DNA of 64,000 bases, from positions 2,914,001 to 2,978,000 of the forward strand of contig NZ_LR134201.1 in NCBI RefSeq assembly GCF_900635955.1, written 5' to 3'. Position numbers and translations under genes: made by a program. Origin of the DNA: Cedecea lapagei (GTDB lineage: Bacteria; Pseudomonadota; Gammaproteobacteria; Enterobacterales; Enterobacteriaceae). Below, piece by piece: positions 18,801 through 26,694 of this stretch. How positions within the stretch are numbered: the stretch's first letter is position 1; the number at the start of each line of letters is the position of its first letter. The notes beneath the pieces were generated by a model that had not been told where the DNA came from, did no database searches, and saw only the letters and a list, made by a program, of their open reading frames with translations.

Positions 18801-19843
18801 CGATGCGCGCTAAAGGGCGCACCGTGTTCCAGGCCGCACGTGAAAACAGCGTGGACGCGCGCGAATGGCAGTCCGGCACCTTTGTCGCGCCGACGCTTAT
18901 CGAGCTGGAAAGCTTCGACGAGATGAAAAAAGAGGTGTTTGGCCCGGTGCTGCACGTCGTGCGCTACAACCGCAACAATCTTGAAGCCTTAATTAAGCAG
19001 ATCAACGCGGCAGGCTATGGCCTGACGCTCGGCGTGCATACCCGTATCGACGAGACGATTGCCCAGGTGACCGGCTCTGCGCACGTCGGCAACATGTACG
19101 TTAACCGCAATATGGTCGGTGCCGTTGTCGGCGTTCAACCGTTTGGCGGTGAAGGTCTGTCCGGCACGGGTCCAAAAGCCGGCGGACCGCTTTACCTGTA
19201 TCGTTTACTGGCTAACCGCCCGGAAAATGCGCTGCAAACCACCTTCAACCGACACGATGCGGAAACTCCGGTGGATGCTTCCCTGAAGAGCGTTCTGCAG
19301 GTTGCCCACCAGGCGCTGAGCGAGTGGGCCTCCAACCGCGAAGCACTGAAAGCCGTTTGCCAACAGTTTGGCGAGCTGGCGCAAAGCGGTACGCTGCGCG
19401 TGCTGCCGGGCCCGACGGGTGAACGTAACACTTACGCTCTGCTGCCGCGTGAACGTATTCTCTGCGTTGCAGATAATGAAGGCGATGCGTTAGTGCAGCT
19501 TGCTGCGGTTACCAGCGTCGGCAGCCGCGCGCTTTGGGCGGATGACAGCCTCCACCGCGAGCTGGCGAAGCAGCTGCCAAAAGCCGTGCAGCAGCTGGTT
19601 GATTTTGCGAAGCAGGAAGAGCTGCTGAAACAGCCGTTCGACGCGGTAATTTACCACGGCGATTCAGATCAGCTGCGCAAGCTCTGCGAAGCCGTAGCGG
19701 GCCGTACGGGCGCGATTGTTTCCGTTCAGGGCTTTGCCCGCGGCGAAAGCAACATCCTGCTTGAACGTCTCTATGTGGAACGTTCGCTGAGCGTGAACAC
19801 CGCTGCAGCAGGCGGCAATGCCAGCCTGATGACAATCGGCTAA
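15881..19843 (+). CDS. putA: Trifunctional proline dehydrogenase / glutamate-semialdehyde dehydrogenase / repressor
   Basis: 1320 residues. Domains in order: ribbon-helix-helix DNA-binding domain (about 1-47, GVKLDEATRDRIKEAASRID), FAD proline dehydrogenase barrel (about 260-610, with RLVKGAYWDSEIKRAQ), NAD glutamate-semialdehyde dehydrogenase (about 650-1120, with the nucleophile in GQRCSALRVL near 915) and a C-terminal domain. It oxidises proline to glutamate at the membrane and represses put when proline is absent. Intact and of family length. Confidence 0.97.
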   Translation: MGTTTMGVKLDEATRDRIKEAASRIDRTPHWLIKQAIFNYLERLESSDELPELPALLAGAANESDESPVQTEEVAQPFLDFAEQILPQSVSRAAITAAWRRPETDAVPMILEQARLAPAIAEQTQKLAYQLADKLRNQKTASGRAGMVQSLLQEFSLSSQEGVALMCLAEALLRIPDKATRDALIRDKISNGNWQSHIGRSPSLFVNAATWGLLFTGRLVSTHNEASLSRSLNRIISKSGEPLVRKGVDMAMRLMGEQFVTGETIAEALANARKLEEKGFRYSYDMLGEAALTAADAQAYMVSYQQAIHAIGKASNGRGIYEGPGISIKLSALHPRYSRAQYDRVMEELYPRLKSLTLLARQYDVGINIDAEEADRLEISLDLLEKLCFEPELAGWNGIGFVIQAYQKRCPFVIDYLVDLATRSRRRLMIRLVKGAYWDSEIKRAQVDGLEGYPVYTRKVYTDISYLACAKKLLAVPNLIYPQFATHNAHTLAAIYNLAGQNYYPGQYEFQCLHGMGEPLYEQVVGKVADGKLNRPCRIYAPVGTHETLLAYLVRRLLENGANTSFVNRIADATLPLDELVADPVSAVEAMAAKEGQPGLPHPKIALPKALYGTERSNSSGLDLANEHRLASLSSALLNSAAQKWQATPVLEQPVVEGELTPVKNPAEPTDIVGYTRETTSEEVSLALENAVNHAPIWFATPPQERAAILERAAVMMESRMQQLIGILVREAGKTFSNAIAEVREAVDFLHYYAGQVRDDFDNETHRPLGPVVCISPWNFPLAIFTGQIAAALAAGNSVLAKPAEQTPLIAAQGVAILLEAGVPAGVLQLLPGRGETVGAQLTGDPRVRGVMFTGSTEVASLLQRNIADRLDPQGRPTPLIAETGGLNAMIVDSSALTEQVVVDVVSSAFDSAGQRCSALRVLCLQEDVADHTLQMLRGAMAECRMGNPGRLTTDIGPVIDAEAQQNIEKHIQAMRAKGRTVFQAARENSVDAREWQSGTFVAPTLIELESFDEMKKEVFGPVLHVVRYNRNNLEALIKQINAAGYGLTLGVHTRIDETIAQVTGSAHVGNMYVNRNMVGAVVGVQPFGGEGLSGTGPKAGGPLYLYRLLANRPENALQTTFNRHDAETPVDASLKSVLQVAHQALSEWASNREALKAVCQQFGELAQSGTLRVLPGPTGERNTYALLPRERILCVADNEGDALVQLAAVTSVGSRALWADDSLHRELAKQLPKAVQQLVDFAKQEELLKQPFDAVIYHGDSDQLRKLCEAVAGRTGAIVSVQGFARGESNILLERLYVERSLSVNTAAAGGNASLMTIG

Positions 19844-19861
19844 CAGTTCGCTACGCTACAG

Positions 19862-19888
19862 GGGCTCTCATCTGAGAGCCCTTTTTTT
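19862..19888 (+). terminator. Rho-independent terminator of putA
   Basis: GGGCTCTCA (19862-19870) pairs with TGAGAGCCC (19873-19881), followed by seven T residues. Confidence 0.9.
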
Positions 19889-19904
19889 ATGTGAGGACAC
19901 CAGA

Positions 19905-20297
19905 ATGAAACGCGTGTGTTTGCTTGTTGGCGGGCTGCTGCTGAGCGGATCCGTAATGGCCGGTGGCTGTGATTCCGCCGCCACCCAGGCCGATATGAAT
20001 CAGTGTTATGCCGCAGAGTACAAAAAGCAGGACGAACGGTTAAATAAAACCTATAAAGAAGTCATGTCCCGGGCAACCGACAAGCAAAAAGAGCAGCTTA
20101 AAAAAGCGCAGAACGCGTGGATTGCTTTTCGCGATGCGGACTGTGACTTTATGAGCTCTGGCGCAGAACAGGGCTCGGTCTATCCGATGGTGCGCGCGAA
20201 CTGCCTGGCGGATAAAACGCTTGAACGTACCGAGCTCCTGAAAGGGACGCTGGAGTGCGAAGAGGGTGACGTCAGCTGCGTCTTGCCCCCTAAGTAG
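19905..20297 (+). CDS. LprI/DUF1311-family secreted protein
   Basis: 130 residues with a signal peptide (KRVCLLVGGLLLSGSVMA). The mature protein has CDSAATQADMNQCYAAEYKK and NAWIAFRDADCDF, the cysteine-paired helical pattern of DUF1311/LprI proteins, some of which inhibit lysozyme. The role here is by family only. It sits alone between the putA terminator and the convergent rutR. Confidence 0.75.
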   Translation: MKRVCLLVGGLLLSGSVMAGGCDSAATQADMNQCYAAEYKKQDERLNKTYKEVMSRATDKQKEQLKKAQNAWIAFRDADCDFMSSGAEQGSVYPMVRANCLADKTLERTELLKGTLECEEGDVSCVLPPK

Positions 20298-20303
20298 GCG
20301 TGA

Positions 20304-20948
20304 TTAACGAACCCGGATCCCCTCGATAATCATCCGCTGCACGTTTTCCACCGTGCGGCGGAAAAACGCCTCATCCTGCAGCGTGCTGCCGGTAACGGCC
20401 TCAACCTGGCTGGCAAAGTCCGCGTAATGTTGAGTGGTTGCCCAGAGCATAAAAATCAGGTGGTGCGGGTCAACGGCGGCAAGCTTGCCGCCGGCAATCC
20501 AGCCGGCAACGATCGCAGATTTATCGTCGACCAGCGCCTTCAGGTCACCCGTCAGCTCGCCTTTAAGCAGCGGCGCCCCCTGCAGCATCTCCAGACAAAA
20601 GAGCTTAGAAGCCTGCGGATAATCGCGCGAAACCTCCAGCTTGAGCCGAATATATTCTCCAATCGCCACCAGCGGCTGCTGATCCTCCCGAAAGGCACGC
20701 AGCGGCGCAAGCCAGATGTCGAGGATCTGCTTCAGCACCGCAATGTAGAGCGCTTCTTTGGAGGGATAGTAATAAAGCAGGTTAGTCTTCGAGACCTCGG
20801 CCCGCTCGGCAACCTGCTCAAGACTGGTGCCGTGAATGCCGAATTGAGAAAAGAATTCCAGCGCCGAGGCAAGGATGGCCTCTTTTTTGGCCGCTACGGC
20901 TTTGGAGCGGCGTCCAGGGATTTTACTGTCAGTTGCGGCATCAGCCAT
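20304..20948 (-). CDS. rutR: TetR-family pyrimidine-responsive regulator RutR
   Basis: 214 residues. An N-terminal TetR HTH (ILASALEFFSQFGIHGTSLE, then VSKTNLLYYYPSKEALY) is followed by a ligand domain closely matching E. coli RutR. RutR senses uracil/thymine and controls rut, carAB and purine genes. The rutABCDEFG operon, its main local target in E. coli, is absent; rutR is followed upstream by a DMT transporter instead. Confidence 0.9.
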   Translation of the reverse strand: MADAATDSKIPGRRSKAVAAKKEAILASALEFFSQFGIHGTSLEQVAERAEVSKTNLLYYYPSKEALYIAVLKQILDIWLAPLRAFREDQQPLVAIGEYIRLKLEVSRDYPQASKLFCLEMLQGAPLLKGELTGDLKALVDDKSAIVAGWIAGGKLAAVDPHHLIFMLWATTQHYADFASQVEAVTGSTLQDEAFFRRTVENVQRMIIEGIRVR

Positions 20949-20986
20949 GCGAGCTCTCCTTGTTGATCGCTGGCATGAATTATAGC

Positions 20987-21922
20987 TCAGACGCCCTCGC
21001 CTTCGGTATCTTCCTGCCAGTCGCGCTCTTCGTTCGCTGCTTTCTTGCGCTTGAGCTTCAGCTCGCTAACCAGCACGCCGAGCACAATCAATGCCCCGCC
21101 CAACAGCGCCAGCACGGGCAGCCGCTCCCCCGCCATACGGCCAAAGATCCCCGCCCAAACGGGCTCACCGGTATAAATCACCGTCGCGCGGGTTGGCGAC
21201 ACGCTGCGCTGCGCCCAGTTCATCGTCACCTGAATAATGGCGCTGAAAATCCCCAGGCCCAGGGCAATCACCACCAGTCCGGTGCTGAATTGCGGCACGC
21301 TTTCCCCGGCGGGCACCATCGCCACAAACGACACCAGTGAAGCTGTCGCCAGCTGCACCACGGTGACACGCTTGATGTCCACTTTCCCCGCCCAGGCGCT
21401 AATCAGGATTATCTCTGCGGCAATCGCCACCGCGCCAATGAGCGTGATAATTTCCCCTGCGCCCATCGACAGGCTGGTGCCCTCAGGCCCGGCAAGAAAA
21501 ATCAGGCCAACAAACGCCAGCGCAACGCCAATCCACGACATCAGGCCCGGCATGCGTCCGAGGCAAATCCACTGAAGCAGCGGCACCACGGGAACGTACA
21601 TCGCGGTGATAAAAGCGGATTTACTGCTGGGGATGGTCTGAAGGCCCCAGGTCTGCATGCTGTAGCCGATGGCGATCGCCACGCCAATCATTACCCCGGC
21701 TTTGATTTCGAGCCAGGTTAACCCGCGCAGAGATTTTAGCGACAGCAGCCCGACAGCAACAGCGGCTGTGGCAAAGCGCAGGCCAACGAAGAAAAAGGGA
21801 TCGCTCATCGTCATGGCGTACTGCACGGCCAGGAAGGTACCGCCCCAGAACATAGTGATCAGGATAAGCAGCGCTTCCTGCGGCTTGACGGAGAATTTAT
21901 AACGGCTAAATGGCGCGGGCAT
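20987..21922 (-). CDS. DMT-superfamily (EamA) permease
   Basis: 311 residues from MPAPFSRYKF; the frame extends upstream to 22066 but that part looks non-coding. Ten predicted membrane helices form two EamA repeats (about 17-145 and 155-290). GGTFLAVQYAM and IPSSKSAFITAMYVPVVPLL are typical. Such proteins export amino acids or metabolites; the substrate is unknown. It occupies the place where the rut operon lies in E. coli, next to rutR. Confidence 0.82.
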   Translation of the reverse strand: MPAPFSRYKFSVKPQEALLILITMFWGGTFLAVQYAMTMSDPFFFVGLRFATAAVAVGLLSLKSLRGLTWLEIKAGVMIGVAIAIGYSMQTWGLQTIPSSKSAFITAMYVPVVPLLQWICLGRMPGLMSWIGVALAFVGLIFLAGPEGTSLSMGAGEIITLIGAVAIAAEIILISAWAGKVDIKRVTVVQLATASLVSFVAMVPAGESVPQFSTGLVVIALGLGIFSAIIQVTMNWAQRSVSPTRATVIYTGEPVWAGIFGRMAGERLPVLALLGGALIVLGVLVSELKLKRKKAANEERDWQEDTEGEGV

Positions 21923-22075
21923 AAGAGGACCAGAATAGATCAGAGTCAAAATCGATATTCTATAGTGCTTCCAGTCATATTTTGTTGCAATGGGAAAATA
22001 AAAAACCGCCGGAAAACCGGCGGCTGGGGCACTGGCGACCAGGGGTAACCCCGTCGCGCACTTCACGTTCCACGG

Positions 22076-22249
22076 CTATTTATTCTTGCTACCGTGGCTG
22101 TTTTTACCCCCTTTCTGACCAGCCTCTGAGGCTCGCTGCGGATCGTTTTTAAAGTTCCCGCCGCTGTGCTGGCCACCTTTACGACCTGCTTCTGATGCTC
22201 TTTCACGGTCTTCAGCGAAATTACCTGAACCACCACGATGGTTTGCCAT
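22076..22249 (-). CDS. ymdF: KGG-repeat stress protein YmdF
   Basis: 57 residues, preceded by GGAGG. It consists of glycine-rich KGG repeats: DRERASEAGRKGGQHSGGNF and DPQRASEAGQKGGKNSHG. Such small proteins (ConE/GsiB-like, YciG relatives) are RpoS-linked stress proteins. Its position beside wrbA matches E. coli. Confidence 0.88.
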   Translation of the reverse strand: MANHRGGSGNFAEDRERASEAGRKGGQHSGGNFKNDPQRASEAGQKGGKNSHGSKNK

Positions 22250-22626
22250 TTCTAACCTCCGGATATAGGACATCATATTGCATTCAATAAAAGAGAAGTC
22301 TTTCATTGCGCGGTGAGACGGGCCTGCCGTCAACTTTACCGCGTGGAACTAAGCTTAGTGCATCGACGCCCTTCATCCGCCGATAAGAAACATCCAGAAA
22401 CATGCCGGCAGCCTTATCTTCATCTACCGCAGGCCAGTCATTATAAGGCCCTCTTATTTCTGGTCAAAAAATAGCCAGTAAAATGTTAAATAATGCTACA
22501 GGATGATTATTCCGCCTGCGTTTGTGATGTATCAAGAAAAGGAGGCTCAGGTTTGCACTCTGCGCCAGAGGTCATATCTTTAAAGGAGTGCAGCAAAACT
22601 GCAGTTCAACTGAGGAGTGATGCAAG
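22250..22626. other. ymdF-wrbA divergent intergenic region
   Basis: No gene seen. The right part carries the wrbA leader with a strong GAGGAG RBS 10 bp before the wrbA ATG. A general-stress (RpoS) promoter is expected by homology but I cannot define it. Confidence 0.4.
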
Positions 22627-23223
22627 ATGGCTAAAGTACTTGTGCTTTATTATTCAATGTATGGACACATCGAAACTATGGCCAAGGCCGTGGTGGAAGG
22701 TGCACAAAAAGTCGATGGTGCGGAAGTGACGATAAAGCGCGTTCCCGAAACCATGTCTCCGGAAGCCTTCTCTAAAGCCGGCGGCAAAACCCACACCGCG
22801 CCGGTCGCCACGCCGCAGGAGCTGGCCGATTACGACGCCATTATCTTTGGTACCCCGACCCGCTTTGGCAATATGGCAGGTCAAATGCGGACCTTCCTCG
22901 ATCAGACGGGCGGCCTGTGGGCTTCCGGCGCGCTCTATGGAAAACTGGGCAGCGTATTCAGCTCAACCGGCACCGGCGGCGGCCAGGAGCAAACTATCAC
23001 CTCCACCTGGACCACGCTTGCTCACCATGGCATGGTGATCGTTCCTATCGGCTACGCGGCGCAGGAGCTGTTTGATGTCTCGCAGGTGCGCGGCGGTACG
23101 CCTTACGGTGCCACAACCATTGCCGGCGGCGACGGTTCACGTCAGCCAAGCCAGCAAGAGCTGGCGATAGCCCGCTATCAGGGGGAGCACGTCGCAGGCC
23201 TGGCGGTAAAACTCAAAGGTTAA
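22627..23223 (+). CDS. wrbA: NAD(P)H:quinone oxidoreductase WrbA
   Basis: 198 residues, flavodoxin-like fold. VLYYSMYGHIETMAKAVVEG binds the FMN phosphate; IIFGTPTRFGNMAGQMRTFL and SSTGTGGGQEQT are conserved WrbA segments. It reduces quinones by two electrons as a tetramer. It is followed after 11 bp by yccJ, as in E. coli. Confidence 0.96.
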   Translation: MAKVLVLYYSMYGHIETMAKAVVEGAQKVDGAEVTIKRVPETMSPEAFSKAGGKTHTAPVATPQELADYDAIIFGTPTRFGNMAGQMRTFLDQTGGLWASGALYGKLGSVFSSTGTGGGQEQTITSTWTTLAHHGMVIVPIGYAAQELFDVSQVRGGTPYGATTIAGGDGSRQPSQQELAIARYQGEHVAGLAVKLKG

Positions 23224-23234
23224 CGGGAGGAGAG

Positions 23235-23462
23235 ATGACAACGACGCAAGCAAAAGCCCACCACGTTGGCGAATGGGCCAGCCTTCGTAACACCTCACCA
23301 GAAATTGCAGAAGCTATTTTTGAGCTGGCAAAGTACGACGAAAAGCTGGCCGAAAAAATTTGGCAAGAAGGGAGCGATGAGGTTCTGCCGCTGGCCTTTG
23401 CTAAAACGGATCAGGACTCGCTCTTCTGGGGCGAGCAGACCATCGAGCGCAAGAACGTTTAA
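23235..23462 (+). CDS. yccJ: YccJ family protein
   Basis: 75 residues, matching E. coli YccJ (HHVGEWASLRNTSPEIAEAI, then AKYDEKLAEKIWQEGSDEVL). Function unknown; cotranscribed with wrbA (11-bp gap). Confidence 0.92.
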   Translation: MTTTQAKAHHVGEWASLRNTSPEIAEAIFELAKYDEKLAEKIWQEGSDEVLPLAFAKTDQDSLFWGEQTIERKNV

Positions 23463-23470
23463 TCTTTACG

Positions 23471-23490
23471 CTGCCCCCTTCCAGGGGCAG
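23471..23490. terminator. Hairpin between convergent yccJ and agp
   Basis: CTGCCCC and GGGGCAG form a stem around CTTCCA between the two stop codons. The U-tract is short, so efficiency is uncertain. Confidence 0.6.
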
Positions 23491-23497
23491 CCCTCTC

Positions 23498-24742
23498 TTA
23501 CTTCACGGCCTGATTCAGCACTTCGCTAAATTTATCCCATGAGCAGTAGCCATTGGCGTCCGTCGGGCAGCCTTCCAGCTGCAGCGTCACGCGCTGAGGC
23601 GGGTGCTTGAGGGTTAAAACATCGCCGTTACGCAGCTGTTCGGCGCTCTGATAAACATACTCCACTTTCAGCAAATCACGGTTGTTGCTCTTATCGTGCC
23701 AGCGCTGGAAGAGGATATTACCGCCAATCGGCGTGCGTTCGTACTGCCCTGGCAGCTGATAAGGCTTGAACTGTAGCGCGGTCAGCAGCGAGGCGATATT
23801 AGAGTCATGCCCTACCATCAGCGTCACTTTCGGCCCTGAAGCAGCCTCTTTTGACGTTAACGCGCCCTGAATGTACTTCACCAGCGGTGCCGCTACGTTA
23901 CGGGCCACTTCTGGGGATGTGAACAGGGTGTCCTGGTAGCTGTTTTTTAGCTGCGAAAGCACGCGCCACTGTTCCGCGGTTTTGATTTTTCCCCATGCAA
24001 CCTGATCCATAGGGAAGCCCTCGTAGTATTGCAGAGTGAAAGCATCCACCAGGGCATTACCCACCTTCAACGACCCGTTCACGCCCGGCTCCTGAGTGGC
24101 ATTGGCGCTAAACGCATCCTTAGGCCCGGCCAGGTCACACAGCTGCTTCTCTTTACAGCTTGGCGAGTTTTTATAGCCGACGATCTGCTCCAGCAGTTTG
24201 TAGCTGTCGGCCAGCTTATATTCGGTGCGCTGTTTTTCCATCGCCTGCACGGCTTTGTCTTTAAACTCCGTAGAGGTATCGGTAATCACCGGGTTAAACA
24301 CCGGGTCCATGGTGCCCATTTTTTCCTGATGGTGCACCGGCACATCACAGCCAGGGAATGCGCCAGTGATGAAGAACTGCGCGGTGGCTACGGTGCGCTG
24401 AAGACTGTTGGCATAGGCATAAACGCTCTCCGGTGCCGGGCATTCACCGCTGGTCACCAGATTCTGGCTCGCCAGCCACTCACGCATGTAGTGCCCCATA
24501 TACACTTCCAGCACGCCGCCTTTGGTGGTGAGCTGCCCGCTAGGCACATCCCACTCCGGCCACGCCTGAGCGGTAGACTGCTCAAGCACGCTGCCGTTAT
24601 TTGCCAGCGGCGCGCGCAGATTGTGACGGCTCATCAGCAGCACCTGCTGTAGCTGATAGCCGTCCGGCACGGTGTCCGCTTTCGCCATACCCGGAGCAAT
24701 ACAGGCGGCAGCAAGCAATGAGGCAACCATTTTTTTCTTCAT
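23498..24742 (-). CDS. agp: Periplasmic glucose-1-phosphatase
   Basis: 414 residues with a signal peptide (KKKMVASLLAAACIAPGMAKA). The histidine acid phosphatase motif RHNLRAP is near residue 39 and the proton-donor VGHDSNIASLL near 310. It releases glucose from glucose-1-phosphate in the periplasm. Length and neighbours match E. coli agp. Confidence 0.96.
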   Translation of the reverse strand: MKKKMVASLLAAACIAPGMAKADTVPDGYQLQQVLLMSRHNLRAPLANNGSVLEQSTAQAWPEWDVPSGQLTTKGGVLEVYMGHYMREWLASQNLVTSGECPAPESVYAYANSLQRTVATAQFFITGAFPGCDVPVHHQEKMGTMDPVFNPVITDTSTEFKDKAVQAMEKQRTEYKLADSYKLLEQIVGYKNSPSCKEKQLCDLAGPKDAFSANATQEPGVNGSLKVGNALVDAFTLQYYEGFPMDQVAWGKIKTAEQWRVLSQLKNSYQDTLFTSPEVARNVAAPLVKYIQGALTSKEAASGPKVTLMVGHDSNIASLLTALQFKPYQLPGQYERTPIGGNILFQRWHDKSNNRDLLKVEYVYQSAEQLRNGDVLTLKHPPQRVTLQLEGCPTDANGYCSWDKFSEVLNQAVK

Positions 24743-25007
24743 TACTTCTTCCTCAGGAAATGATTAACAAAATGTGAAGAATATATTGTGACAGAAAAAT
24801 AACGGCCGACCTGCCTGACGGATCGCAAAAAGCCCTATTATTCCGTTTGTTGTTTCAGCCGTGCTTCAAAGCGCTGCCGGGAGAGATCCACACAGCGTTG
24901 TCACCCACCCTCGTCGATAAATGCGCTGCTATCTCCGGCGCTGAAATTGTCACTCAGCGCTCGACAAAAAAGTTTTATACTAGACCCCGAAGACCCCGGC
25001 AGGAGAA

Positions 25008-25460
25008 ATGATGAAACGTAAAAGCCTTGAAGACAGCGTCTGTTCGGTTGCCCGCACGCTGGACGTGATTGGCGACTGGTGGTCGCTGTTAATCGTGCGC
25101 GATGCGCTGAACGGGATGTCTCGCTTCGGCGAATTCCAAAAAAACCTCGGCATCGCCAGGAATATGCTGACCGTTCGCCTTAAACAGCTCGTGGATAACG
25201 GCATTTTTGACGTTCGCCCGGCATCGGACGGCAGCGCCTGGAACGAGTATGTGCTGACGGAAAAAGGCCGTGCGCTGCAAACCGTGCTGGCCGCGCTTTC
25301 TCAATGGGGTTGTGAGAACCTGTATACCAAAGGTGAGACGCACAGCGTACTCGTAGACAGTGAGCAGCATCGCCCCATTCGCAAGCTGATCCTGCAGGCC
25401 GAAGACGGTCATGAACTAAAGCCGGACGAAGTCATCACCCAGGCACGCCACTCCTCCTGA
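25008..25460 (+). CDS. HxlR-family transcriptional regulator
   Basis: 150 residues. The winged helix-turn-helix (about 8-105) contains CSVARTLDVIGDWWSLLIVR and FGEFQKNLGIARNMLTVRLK, the HxlR signature. A Cys near residue 10 is common in redox-sensing members. The second ATG at 25011 has better RBS spacing (AGGAGAA) and may be the true start. It precedes a short-chain dehydrogenase, with palindromic operators between them, a typical regulator-target pair. Confidence 0.85.
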   Translation: MMKRKSLEDSVCSVARTLDVIGDWWSLLIVRDALNGMSRFGEFQKNLGIARNMLTVRLKQLVDNGIFDVRPASDGSAWNEYVLTEKGRALQTVLAALSQWGCENLYTKGETHSVLVDSEQHRPIRKLILQAEDGHELKPDEVITQARHSS

Positions 25461-25543
25461 AAAATAAGCACTGGTTATTCAGGTGCTTATTGATTTCCCC
25501 TTTAACAATTCCTGCGCATAACAAAAAAACAGCCCTCAAATTA

Positions 25544-25599
25544 GTTGCATAATAAAACCATTAACCTTAACTTCCTCGCTATGGTTTCATAATGAAACC
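25544..25599. promoter_or_regulatory. Paired operators between hxlR-type gene and SDR gene
   Basis: GGTTTCATAATGAAACC at 25583-25599 is a perfect palindrome around a central A. A diverged copy, GTTGCATAATAAAACC, lies at 25544-25559, 39 bp apart centre to centre. The dimeric HxlR protein is the obvious binder, but this is inference. Confidence 0.6.
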
Positions 25600-25634
25600 A
25601 AATTAACATGACTCTCTACCCTGTGAGGTGTTTT

Positions 25635-26423
25635 ATGGCTAACTTTCGTTCCATCGCGGTGATTACCGGCGCGTCCTCCGGTATTGGTGCGGTTTATGCC
25701 GACCGTTTTGCTGCCAGAGGTTTTGATTTACTGCTGATCGCCCGCCGCGAGGATCGTCTACGCGATCTTGCCGCGAAACTCGAGGCTCGACACGGCATAA
25801 CCGTGACCACGCTAAAAGCAGACCTGGTTAACGAACAGGATATTGCCGCTGTCGAAGAGGCACTCCGGGATCCTCGCATCAGCGTGCTGGTTAACAACGC
25901 CGGTACCGCGCACAGTGCGCCGTTCACCGCAGCCAGCCCGGAGCAGCATCAGGCTCTTATTACGCTGAACATCACGGCATTAACTCGCCTGAGCCACGCT
26001 GCGCTTATCAATTTCCAGAGCAAAAACAGCGGCACCCTGATTAATATCTCTTCGATTCTGGCGGTTCAGAGCTGGGTAGGAAGCGCGGTCTACAGCGGCA
26101 CAAAGGGCTATGTTCTGAACCTGACTAAAGTTCTGCAGGCAGAGACCGCCGGTACCGGCATTCGCATTCAGGCCGTGCTGCCCGCCGCTACCGCAACGGA
26201 AATTTGGGACCGCGCCGGCGTGTCGGTGGACTCCCTGCCGGAAGGGACGGTAATGAAAGTGGATGATTTGGTGGATTCCGCCCTGGTGGGGCTGGACAGC
26301 GGCGAGGCGGTGACCATTCCACCGCTGCACGATCTTACCCTGTGGGAAACTTACGCGGCCACCGCGCAGGCCATGTTTGACGCAGCAGGCGTCAGCCAGC
26401 CAGCGCCGCGCTACGTTCGTTAA
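25635..26423 (+). CDS. Short-chain dehydrogenase/reductase
   Basis: 262 residues from MANFRSIAVITG, chosen because GAGG lies 7 bp upstream; an earlier ATG at 25608 has no RBS. The Rossmann motif GASSGIGAVYADRF, the NNAG motif, and catalytic Ser/Tyr/Lys (SSILAVQ; YSGTKGYVLN) are all present. It should oxidise or reduce an alcohol/carbonyl with NAD(P); substrate unknown. Likely controlled by the upstream HxlR regulator. Confidence 0.88.
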   Translation: MANFRSIAVITGASSGIGAVYADRFAARGFDLLLIARREDRLRDLAAKLEARHGITVTTLKADLVNEQDIAAVEEALRDPRISVLVNNAGTAHSAPFTAASPEQHQALITLNITALTRLSHAALINFQSKNSGTLINISSILAVQSWVGSAVYSGTKGYVLNLTKVLQAETAGTGIRIQAVLPAATATEIWDRAGVSVDSLPEGTVMKVDDLVDSALVGLDSGEAVTIPPLHDLTLWETYAATAQAMFDAAGVSQPAPRYVR

Positions 26424-26427
26424 TCTT

Positions 26428-26459
26428 TCCGGGCAGATGTCAGGCGGCATCTGCCCGGA
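26428..26459 (+). terminator. Hairpin after the SDR gene
   Basis: TCCGGGCAGATG and CATCTGCCCGGA form a 12-bp perfect stem just after the stop codon. The U-tract is poor. Confidence 0.6.
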
Positions 26460-26544
26460 ATGTCAGCACAAAACGCCGATCGTATACTGACAGCACGCGA
26501 TGTCTCGCTATAATGGGGCAAATTCCTGTCAATATAATGCTGTG

Positions 26545-26694
26545 ATGAAACTGTTTTACTATTCAGCCGCTGGCATGGTGGCTGCGCTGATTGTGCTCTG
26601 GGGAGCGCTCATTATGGACAGCGCCAACATCCTTCACCAGATGTCAGAGCTGATGCACCACATCGAAGATCTGCTCACCCCCGGCAAACGCTAG
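26545..26694 (+). CDS. Small putative membrane protein
   Basis: 49 residues from MKLFYYSAAG. One hydrophobic helix (MVAALIVLWGALIM) is followed by an amphipathic, His-rich tail (MSELMHHIEDLL). I do not recognise it. No clear RBS precedes it, and its end overlaps the end of the convergent dihydroorotase gene by four bases. Confidence 0.4.
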   Translation: MKLFYYSAAGMVAALIVLWGALIMDSANILHQMSELMHHIEDLLTPGKR

